This document shows positions 1 through 5,022 of a stretch of 6,830 bases of DNA, one piece after another; the stretch's first letter is position 1, and the number at the start of each line of letters is the position of its first letter. The notes beneath the pieces were generated by a model. That model was not told the DNA's origin. It made no database searches and was given only the letters and a program-made list of their open reading frames with translations. Made by a program: the position numbers and the translations under genes. Origin of the DNA: Actinomycetes bacterium (GTDB lineage Bacteria; Actinomycetota; Acidimicrobiia; Acidimicrobiales; Palsa-688). Location of the stretch: assembly GCA_021821705.1 (NCBI GenBank), contig JAKACE010000099.1, forward strand, positions 1 through 6,830, given 5' to 3'.

Positions 1-578
1 ACCTCATCGGGGGTCGGGAACTTGTCGTCGTCGCCGAAGAGCCCGAGCAGCGGGCAGGTTAGGTCCTTGGACCGGTCGAGCAACGAGGGCATGTGGACAG
101 GGAAGTCCGCCGGGGGAGCGGTCACGACCGCGCCTCCGTAGCAGTCGACGGCGGCGTCGAGGGGGATCGAGACCGCCGCCAGGAAGCTCTGGCGCCCGCC
201 CGAGCAATGCCCGATGGTGCCCACCTTCCCGTTGCTGTTGGCCATGGCCTTTATGTGCTCGACCGCTCCCCGAACATCACCCACCAGCCGCTCATCCGGC
301 ACACCTCCCCGGGCGCGCGCCGCCGCTGCGGCATCGTCGGGAGAGGCCCCGGGGGCCTCGCGGTGGTACAGGTTGGGTACAAGGGCTATGTAGCCCTCGG
401 AGGCGAAACGTCGGGCCACCTCTTTGGTCCAGCGGTCGTAGCCAGGCATGTGGTGGATGACGACGACACCTCCGTACGCGCCGTCTGCGAGCGGCTGGGC
501 GAGGTACGCCTCGATCTCGTCGCCGTTGTCACCCGTGATAGTCACGGTTTCGGCCTTCATATCGTGGTCGCTGGTCAT
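1..578 (-). CDS. Dienelactone hydrolase family protein, C-terminus beyond window
   Basis: An alpha/beta-hydrolase of the dienelactone hydrolase family; 192 codons are visible, running off the left edge. The family usually has about 230-250 residues, so roughly the last fifth is missing. Visible landmarks are the early strand VVVIHHMPGYD (residues 38-48), the nucleophile elbow GHCSGG with Cys125, and LLGLFGDDD (177-185), which should supply the catalytic Asp. The catalytic His lies outside the window. Known members hydrolyse dienelactone or other small esters and lactones in the cytoplasm; the substrate here cannot be told. No signal peptide is seen. The start is the ATG at 578; a second in-frame ATG at 560 is possible, and neither has a strong ribosome binding site. 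It begins 19 bp after the stop of the upstream gene, suggesting one transcript. The family call is firm; the specific activity is unknown. Confidence 0.93.
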   Translation of the reverse strand, partial: MTSDHDMKAETVTITGDNGDEIEAYLAQPLADGAYGGVVVIHHMPGYDRWTKEVARRFASEGYIALVPNLYHREAPGASPDDAAAAARARGGVPDERLVGDVRGAVEHIKAMANSNGKVGTIGHCSGGRQSFLAAVSIPLDAAVDCYGGAVVTAPPADFPVHMPSLLDRSKDLTCPLLGLFGDDDKFPTPDE

Positions 579-597
579 GCCGGCGAGGCTACCCGGC

Positions 598-1296
598 TCA
601 GGCCGCCGGTGGGCCACCAGGGCCGTTGCCCGGGCCGAACGGTCCCCCGCCCTGGGGGGCCCAGCCGGCCCGGTTGGTGCGCACCTGGGTGATGTCCAAA
701 ACCGACTGCGCCGTTACCGTGCTGCCCTTGACGAGGCCTTGCACGCTGATCGTGTCGCCCTGTGCCACCGAGAGTATGCCCTCGTAGTTGGCATCGACGA
801 CGGTGGACGGCACGACTTGGTACGTCTGGGTGAAGCCGTCTGCGCTCTTCACTGTCAGCGACGAGGAGCTGACAGACTGGACCGTGCCCTCTTGGGTGCT
901 CAGCGTCTCGTACCCGCCGTTGGGCCCCTTCACCGTGAAGGTCCCGTGCAGAGCGCCAGCCATGGCGCCGGCGGAGGCGCCCCAGGCACCGAGGGGGCCT
1001 CTGCGCCACCGGGGCATGGGCCGCTGCGGTGGGGTATTGCCCGTCCCGGTCGTGGGCGCCTGCGACGCCGTGGTGCTGGTGGTGCTCCCGACTGAAGCAA
1101 GCGCAGCCGGTGCGCCTCCGGTGGCGGCCGCCGTCACCACCGCCGCGCCGGTCCCGGCACCGAGCACGACGGCGAAGCCGGCGGCGGTACGGGTCAGGCG
1201 GGAGCGCCTCCTGCGAGGAGGGCGGCCACCGGGTGGGGGCGGAGGCGGGGTGAACATGTACACCGCTGCGTTGGTGTCCTGTTCTCTGTCGTCCAC
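598..1296 (-). CDS. Single-pass secreted/membrane-anchored protein with DUF5666-like beta domain
   Basis: A 232-residue protein of unknown function. In order it has a short acidic N-terminus, a run of six prolines (17-22), a basic patch RRRRSR (28-33), one hydrophobic segment (about 38-67), a Ser/Thr/Pro/Gly linker (68-115), a beta-rich domain (about 117-205) and a Gly/Pro-rich tail ending PPAA. The pattern of a beta strand, LTVKSADG, a polar strand, then a Gly-Asp turn (GDTISVQG, 180-187) resembles DUF5666-type small beta-barrels of secreted actinobacterial proteins; this is by eye. With the basic patch before the hydrophobic segment, the C-terminal domain should lie outside the cell. GTG at 1296 is preferred because GGGAGG sits 7 nt upstream; a longer version from ATG 1326 would read through that site. 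It probably shares a transcript with the hydrolase gene after it. No enzymatic motif is visible. Confidence 0.82.
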   Translation of the reverse strand: MDDREQDTNAAVYMFTPPPPPPGGRPPRRRRSRLTRTAAGFAVVLGAGTGAAVVTAAATGGAPAALASVGSTTSTTASQAPTTGTGNTPPQRPMPRWRRGPLGAWGASAGAMAGALHGTFTVKGPNGGYETLSTQEGTVQSVSSSSLTVKSADGFTQTYQVVPSTVVDANYEGILSVAQGDTISVQGLVKGSTVTAQSVLDITQVRTNRAGWAPQGGGPFGPGNGPGGPPAA

Positions 1297-1303
1297 TTCT
1301 AGA

Positions 1304-1309
1304 CCTCCC
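1304..1309 (-). promoter_or_regulatory. Shine-Dalgarno that sets a GTG start
   Basis: On the minus strand GGGAGG is followed by seven bases and then GTG at 1296. It is one of the two clearest ribosome binding sites in the window and decides for the GTG start over the in-frame ATG at 1326. Confidence 0.8.
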
Positions 1310-1335
1310 TTACCGGCTGCCCACAAGGCGGGCCC

Positions 1336-1365
1336 GGTGGCACCGTGAGCTGGTTGGTGGCACCG
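1336..1365. repeat. Two direct copies of the palindromic decamer GGTGGCACCG, 20 bp apart
   Basis: GGTGGCACCG occurs at 1336-1345 and again at 1356-1365. Each copy contains the mini-palindrome GGTG-G-CACC. The centre-to-centre distance of 20 bp is close to two helical turns, so both copies face the same side of the DNA. They lie 40-69 bp upstream of the GTG start at 1296, where an operator would be expected, in the 140 bp gap after the DUF1015 gene. A regulatory role is inference; GC-rich short repeats also arise by chance. Confidence 0.4.
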
Positions 1366-1436
1366 GACGCACCGATCTTCTCCCTACAGCCTGAGGGCAG
1401 TATGAGTGCCGGCTGAGCTTTGGGTGCAGGTGCCTG

Positions 1437-2636
1437 TCACCAGGCCCGCAGCACCATGCCTGTGAGAGGCTTGGGCCAGAAGAACGTCGTCTTGGGGGGC
1501 ATGCGCAGGCCGCCGCGGCCGGTGGCGGCGATCTGGGCCACCGTGGCCGGCCGGCACAACAGCGCCGCCTCGGCTCTACCGGAGCGCACCGCCCCCACGG
1601 CGGCGTCGGGGTCGTGCTCGTAAGCGAGCTCGGCGTTGGCCACACCGGCCAGGACCGTGTCGGCGCGGGTCGAATCCAGCGCCAGGCCCTCGGCAGCCGA
1701 GCCCGGGCGGGGTTGGGCCAGATAGGTGCCACTCGCCGTGACGACGGCCAGGGCACCCCGGGCCACCATGGCGGCCAGGATGTCGGGACCGATGCCCGGA
1801 GCGGGGGCCAGCTCGTAATCGCCTGCGAACGCCCTGAGCACCGCCTCGCCACTGCTTGCGCCTGTGACTACCCGGTGAATGGCCCTGACCTCGAGCTGTT
1901 GCTCGGAGAGCTCGACGACCAGGGCCATGACGGCGTCGGCCCCGTGCCCGGCCCGAACGGCCGCGACCGTGGCTGTGCTGGTAGCGCCCTGTTCGGCCTG
2001 GAACGCCAGCGCCGTCTCGTAGCGGTGGTGCCCGTCGGCCACGAGCAGAGGGCCGGCGGCTACCACGGCACCCACGGCTGCCTGGACGGCCCTGTCTGTG
2101 ATGGGCCACAGTTGGTGCTCGTTGCCTGCTTCGTCAGTCGAAGTGGCGACCCCCGTGGAAGGGATGGCGCCGATGGCCCTGGCCAGGCCGACCTGGCTGC
2201 AGAGGCACCAGATGGGCGAGGTGTTGGCGTGGGTGGCGCGCAGCAGTTCGAGACGATCGGTCTTGGCCTTGGGCGTCGTCTGCTCGTGGGGCAGGATGCC
2301 CTCGCCGGGGGGCTCGAGGGCGAGGGCTCCGACGACACCGAGGGTCGACCTGCGTTCGCCGTTACTCGACAGATAGGTCATGCGGTAGCCGTAGAGAGCC
2401 TCGGCAGCCTCCTGGTCGAGGATGGAGCTGCGTTGCCACTCGGCCAAGTAGCGGGCCGCACCCGCATAGTCGCCATCTGGCAGTTCGACCCGCACGACGT
2501 TGTAAGGGCTGCGATCGAGCAACTGGTGGCGCTGGGCCGTCGTGATCACGTCGTAGGGTGGGCAGGTCAGCTGGCTCAGGGGACCGGCGACGTCGGTACG
2601 GAAGCGCAGTCCGGCAAAGGGCAGGAGCTCGGGCAT
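1437..2636 (-). CDS. DUF1015 family protein
   Basis: A full-length 399-residue member of the DUF1015 family, whose members are usually near 400-420 residues. Diagnostic motifs are all present: CPPYDVI near the N-terminus (25-31), HEQT followed by a Lys/Asp/Arg-rich stretch (117-128), the family hallmark DGHHRYETA (201-209), and the C-terminal block MPPKTTFFWPKP (379-390). No signal peptide or membrane segment is seen, so it is probably cytosolic. The conserved His/Arg/Asp residues suggest an enzyme, but I know of no function I can assign with confidence. The start is the ATG at 2636: the conserved region begins a few residues later and there is no room for an upstream alternative. A promoter-like -35/-10 pair ends 6 nt before the ATG, so the mRNA may be leaderless. 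It is divergent from the M50 protease gene and upstream of the DUF5666-like gene. Confidence 0.93.
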   Translation of the reverse strand: MPELLPFAGLRFRTDVAGPLSQLTCPPYDVITTAQRHQLLDRSPYNVVRVELPDGDYAGAARYLAEWQRSSILDQEAAEALYGYRMTYLSSNGERRSTLGVVGALALEPPGEGILPHEQTTPKAKTDRLELLRATHANTSPIWCLCSQVGLARAIGAIPSTGVATSTDEAGNEHQLWPITDRAVQAAVGAVVAAGPLLVADGHHRYETALAFQAEQGATSTATVAAVRAGHGADAVMALVVELSEQQLEVRAIHRVVTGASSGEAVLRAFAGDYELAPAPGIGPDILAAMVARGALAVVTASGTYLAQPRPGSAAEGLALDSTRADTVLAGVANAELAYEHDPDAAVGAVRSGRAEAALLCRPATVAQIAATGRGGLRMPPKTTFFWPKPLTGMVLRAW

Positions 2637-2642
2637 ACGCCC

Positions 2643-2671
2643 TGATTACCAGCCGAGGCCAGGGCAGGCAA
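2643..2671 (-). promoter_or_regulatory. Candidate promoter of the DUF1015 gene
   Basis: On the minus strand TTGCCT (2671-2666) and TAATCA (2648-2643) are separated by exactly 17 bp, and the hexamer ends 6 nt before the ATG at 2636. The -35 matches consensus at four of six positions. The -10 is weak because it lacks the final T. If real, transcription would start at or next to the A of the ATG. Confidence 0.35.
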
Positions 2672-2744
2672 CTCTGCAAGGGTTGGCCCGGCGCCCCAGT
2701 CGGGGCCAGCACCGGCCCGGCCGCCGTCCCGGCGGGGCCCTGGG

Positions 2745-2750
2745 TATCGT
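2745..2750 (+). promoter_or_regulatory. Candidate leaderless -10 box of the M50 protease gene
   Basis: TATCGT fits the actinobacterial TANNNT -10 pattern and is followed by six bases and then the ATG at 2757. This is the distance expected if the A of ATG is the first transcribed base. No Shine-Dalgarno precedes this ATG, and no good -35 is seen 16-19 bp upstream. Confidence 0.45.
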
Positions 2751-2756
2751 GGCTGC

Positions 2757-3854
2757 ATGGAACTCACGGGCTGGCGCGGTACCGGCACGGGTGACGAGGG
2801 CCGTCACAGCGCGCCGCCCGCATCCTGGCCCGCCCCGGCGGCCACCGGGTACAACGAGGCATGGCCCGACCCTGCGGACGAGGAGGCACGCCCAGGGCAG
2901 GAAGGGACCACATCGTGGTCCGTGCCCGCCCGAGGCGGACCGGCTGCGTGGCCGCTCAGGCAAGGGCCACCGGCTTCGGAGGCGCCGCCGGGAGGCGCCT
3001 TGGTGCCGGCGGCAGGCAACGACGCTTGGCCGGCTCCGTCCGGTACCCCCGCCTGGGGGGTGGCGCCGCCCGCCCCGGAGGCGGCCCTTCGTCGGCGTGG
3101 CCGGGCCCGCTCGGCATGGCAGCGGTTCCTCGCGGCTGTCGCCGCCTTCGGCGCCTTCGTTGCCAAGTTCGGCGCTCTGGCACTGAAGATCAAGTACCTC
3201 GGCTTGGTGCTCTCCATGTTCGTCTCGGTGGCCGCCTACGCGCTGCTGTGGGGTTGGACGTTCGCAGCCGGCTTCGTGGCGCTGATGTTCGTGCACGAGA
3301 TGGGCCACGTCGTCGAGCTGAAGAGGCAGGGTGTGCGGGCATCGCTGCCGATGTTCGTGCCCTTCCTGGGCGCGTTCGTCAGCATGAAGGAAGCGCCCCG
3401 GAGCGCCTACCAGGAAGCCCTGTCCGGCCTGGCCGGGCCCTACTTCGGCACCGCCGCCAGCGTGGTGGCTGCGTTCTGGGGCCATGCCACCGGTTCGGGC
3501 TTCCTGACCCAGCTGGCCGCCTTCGGCTTCATGCTCAACCTGTTCAACTTGCTGCCCATGCTCCCGCTCGACGGTGGGCGTGCCGCGGCCGCGCTCCACC
3601 CGGCTCTGTGGCTCGCCGGGCTGGTGGGGTTGCTTGCGTTGACGTTCGTGGCTCCCAGCCCCGTGCTCCTGCTCGTCCTCGTCCTCGGCGCCGTCGAGCT
3701 CTGGCGGCGCTGGACAAGGCGCAACAGCCCCGAGGCGCGCGCTTACAACGCGTTGCGGGCCGGCCAGCGCTGGCTGGTGGCGGGCCTCTACGTCGGAGTT
3801 GTGGCCGTGACCCTGGCGGGCTTCCAGCTGACCTACGTGGCTCGTTCCCTGTGA
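2757..3854 (+). CDS. M50 site-2-protease-like membrane metalloprotease
   Basis: A 365-residue zinc metalloprotease of the M50/site-2 protease family, which cuts substrates within or near the membrane. The zinc site HEMGH is at 180-184, with Glu181 as the expected catalytic base. The third ligand is in NLLPMLPLDGGR, Asp272. Hydrophobic segments lie at about 146-180, 225-243, 249-270, 283-316 and 338-358, and a basic RRRGRAR (112-118) marks the cytosolic edge before the first helices. There is no PDZ or CBS domain, so it belongs with the compact members. Residues 1-110 are a Pro/Ala/Gly-rich, probably disordered tail with recurring Trp-Pro motifs. The ATG at 2757 is supported by a -10 box at leaderless spacing; a later start would remove the tail but not the protease core. 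Its stop overlaps the start of the phosphatase gene. The substrate is unknown. Confidence 0.92.
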   Translation: MELTGWRGTGTGDEGRHSAPPASWPAPAATGYNEAWPDPADEEARPGQEGTTSWSVPARGGPAAWPLRQGPPASEAPPGGALVPAAGNDAWPAPSGTPAWGVAPPAPEAALRRRGRARSAWQRFLAAVAAFGAFVAKFGALALKIKYLGLVLSMFVSVAAYALLWGWTFAAGFVALMFVHEMGHVVELKRQGVRASLPMFVPFLGAFVSMKEAPRSAYQEALSGLAGPYFGTAASVVAAFWGHATGSGFLTQLAAFGFMLNLFNLLPMLPLDGGRAAAALHPALWLAGLVGLLALTFVAPSPVLLLVLVLGAVELWRRWTRRNSPEARAYNALRAGQRWLVAGLYVGVVAVTLAGFQLTYVARSL

Positions 3855-4678
3855 GCGCGGGGCTGCAGGAACCGACCGCCCCGGCCCCCCAAGCGGTCTG
3901 GGCTCTCGACCTCGACGGTGTCGTCTGGTTGGCGGGTCGCGCCATCCCGGGGTCGGCTCAGGCCGTGGAGGCGCTGCGCCGCGGCGGCATGCATGTGGTC
4001 TTCCTGACCAACAATTCGGGGCCGCTCCTCAGCGGGCACGTAGCCGCCCTGGCCGGAGCCGGGATCGAGTGTTCGCCCGAAGACGTTGCGACCTCCGCCC
4101 AGGCGGCGGCTTCCATGCTCCAACCCGGCAGCGCTGCCGCCGTCGTCGGGGACGAGGGAGTGCACGAGGCCTTGGCCGAGCGGGGCGTGCTGATCGTTCC
4201 TGCGGCCAGCCGCCCGGCGGCCGTGGTCGTAGGGCGCACGCTGGCCCTCGACTACGACGAGCTGGCCGAGGCGGCGTCGGCAGTGCGCGACGGGGCGCGT
4301 TTGGTCGCCACCAACACCGACGCCACCTTCCCGACCGGGCACGGCCTTCTGCCCGGCGCCGGCGCCCTCGTGGCGTTCGTGGCCACGGCCTCGGGGTGCG
4401 AGCCCGAGGTGGCCGGCAAGCCCCACCGAGCCATGGCCAGCCTGGTGCGCCAGCGCTACGGCGGCGTCGACTGGGTGGTGGGGGACCGGGCCGACACCGA
4501 CGGGGCCTTCGCCAGGCAGGTAGGGGCCCACTTCGGGTTGGTCCTCTCGGGCGTGACACAGCGCAGCCAGCTGCCCGTTGACCCCCGGCCGGACATCGTG
4601 GCCGGCGACCTGGCGGAGCTCGTGGCGGGCTACATGGGGGCCGGGCGCTGCGGCCCGGCCGGCACGCCCCAGGCGTGA
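3851..4678 (+). CDS. HAD-IIA family phosphatase (NagD/phosphoglycolate phosphatase-like)
   Basis: A 275-residue cytosolic haloacid-dehalogenase-superfamily phosphatase, subfamily IIA. All four catalytic motifs are intact: motif I DLDGVVW with nucleophile Asp20 and acid Asp22, motif II TNNS (53-56), motif III Lys190 in AGKPH, and motif IV GDRADTD (211-217) for magnesium binding. The segment between motifs II and III is the C2-type cap. Family members dephosphorylate glycerol-3-phosphate, phosphoglycolate, nucleoside monophosphates or pyridoxal phosphate; mycobacterial homologues include a glycerol-3-phosphate phosphatase. The substrate here is undetermined. The start is the GTG at 3851, which overlaps the protease stop as GTGA, giving a normal-length N-terminus and suggesting translational coupling. 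The same frame stays open upstream to 2861, but that part is an Arg-rich out-of-frame reading of the protease gene. Confidence 0.93.
   Translation: MSAGLQEPTAPAPQAVWALDLDGVVWLAGRAIPGSAQAVEALRRGGMHVVFLTNNSGPLLSGHVAALAGAGIECSPEDVATSAQAAASMLQPGSAAAVVGDEGVHEALAERGVLIVPAASRPAAVVVGRTLALDYDELAEAASAVRDGARLVATNTDATFPTGHGLLPGAGALVAFVATASGCEPEVAGKPHRAMASLVRQRYGGVDWVVGDRADTDGAFARQVGAHFGLVLSGVTQRSQLPVDPRPDIVAGDLAELVAGYMGAGRCGPAGTPQA
4639..4660. other. Strong hairpin at the 3' end of the phosphatase gene
   Basis: GGCCGGGC (4639-4646) and GCCCGGCC (4653-4660) form a perfect 8 bp stem with a 6 nt loop, ending 18 nt before the phosphatase stop codon ends. There is no T-run after it on either strand. It could help end transcription from either direction, or be a by-product of GC-rich coding sequence. 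Confidence 0.35.
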
Positions 4679-4814
4679 CCAGCCGGGCCGGGCCGCCCAC
4701 CTGGGGGGGAGCTCAGGGGACGCTTGGTACCGGGTCGGGGAAGTAGGACAGGACCGGGCTCACGCCCCAGCCCTGGTTGCCCGGGCCGGTGCTCGTGTCT
4801 GCTGCCCCCTGATA

Positions 4815-4835
4815 GGCACCCCGGGCAGGGGTGCC
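4815..4835. other. Perfect 8 bp stem, 5 nt loop hairpin; possible terminator or RNA 5' end
   Basis: GGCACCCC (4815-4822) and GGGGTGCC (4828-4835) are exact reverse complements around the loop GGGCA. For plus-strand transcripts this could be a T-less actinobacterial terminator 137 bp after the phosphatase. For a minus-strand transcript from the candidate promoter at 4842-4870 it would lie at the very 5' end of the RNA. Confidence 0.45.
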
Positions 4836-4841
4836 AGCTCC

Positions 4842-4870
4842 ACAGTATGAGATGTGACATCTCAATGCAA
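4842..4870 (-). promoter_or_regulatory. Possible minus-strand promoter with a 17 bp palindromic operator in its spacer
   Basis: The plus-strand sequence TGAGATGTGACATCTCA (4848-4864) is a perfect palindrome with 8 bp arms and a central G. On the minus strand it is flanked directly by TTGCAT (4870-4865) and TACTGT (4847-4842), so it forms exactly the 17 bp between a weak -35 and a TANNNT -10. A dimeric repressor bound there would block polymerase. The palindrome is plain to see; the promoter reading is inference, since both hexamers match consensus at only three positions. I do not recognise the operator as that of a known regulator family. No gene is evident downstream on this strand. Confidence 0.4.
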
Positions 4871-4925
4871 GAATCAGACGGGGTACGGAGTGGCAACGAC
4901 TCAGTGTGGTCGTGTCCTGACGTGA

Positions 4926-4937
4926 CAGCGCGCGCTG
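4926..4937. promoter_or_regulatory. 12 bp palindrome, candidate LacI-family operator
   Basis: CAGCGCGCGCTG is a perfect even palindrome centred on CG, the central step typical of LacI-family operators. It lies 86 bp before the LacI start, where an autoregulatory site would be plausible. It is short and all GC in its core, so chance cannot be excluded. Confidence 0.25.
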
Positions 4938-4940
4938 ACT

Positions 4941-4960
4941 GCAGCCGCTTGGCTGGCTGC
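4941..4960. repeat. Inverted repeat GCAGCC...GGCTGC
   Basis: Six-base arms at 4941-4946 and 4955-4960 with an 8 nt spacer that itself allows an alternative AGCC/GGCT pairing. It is upstream of the LacI promoter; its function is unknown and it may be chance. Confidence 0.25.
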
Positions 4961-5009
4961 GGCCACTGGCCGGCACCCTTGTCAAGCGGCGTGCCGGTGG
5001 GGCCCGGCC

Positions 5010-5015
5010 TATGAT
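5010..5015 (+). promoter_or_regulatory. -10 box of the LacI-family regulator gene, probably leaderless
   Basis: TATGAT matches the TATAAT consensus at five of six positions and is followed by seven bases and then ATG at 5023. Transcription would start on the start codon. The ATG at 5011 is part of this box, which argues against using it as the start. TTGTCA at 4979-4984 resembles a -35 but lies 25 bp away, too far for a standard promoter. Confidence 0.6.
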
Positions 5016-5022
5016 CAGCGCC

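Larger units (their letters stand above)
4679..5022. other. 344 bp non-coding gap with several inverted repeats
   Basis: No convincing gene fills the space between the phosphatase and the LacI regulator. The left half (4679-4814) is GC-rich. On the minus strand its frame ending at 4713 looks mildly protein-like over about 35 codons but has no usable start. The right half is less GC-rich and holds a hairpin (4815-4835), a 17 bp palindrome (4848-4864), a 12 bp palindrome (4926-4937), a looser inverted repeat (4941-4960) and the LacI promoter (5010-5015). This density of dyads suggests regulatory DNA. Confidence 0.6.

Noticed and set aside
1614..2645. 343-codon plus-strand open frame opposite the DUF1015 gene
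   Set aside because: It mirrors a strongly conserved DUF1015 protein and has no recognisable domain of its own.
2721..2735. CCGCCG-TCC-CGGCGG hairpin in the divergent promoter region
   Set aside because: Pure GC short dyads are expected by chance at this composition and nothing else supports a role.
2646..3599. Long minus-strand open frame of 317 codons opposite the protease gene
   Set aside because: It is antisense to a clear M50 gene; its Gly/Arg/His-rich composition and open frame are what high GC in codon position three produces.
2861..3850. Upstream part of a 605-codon plus-strand open frame that continues into the phosphatase
   Set aside because: It reads the M50 protease gene out of frame and is Arg/Gly-rich without any domain. 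The GTG at 3851 gives a normal-length HAD-IIA protein.
4979..5015. TTGTCA as the -35 partner of TATGAT for the LacI gene
   Set aside because: The spacer would be 25 bp, far beyond the usual 16-19 bp.
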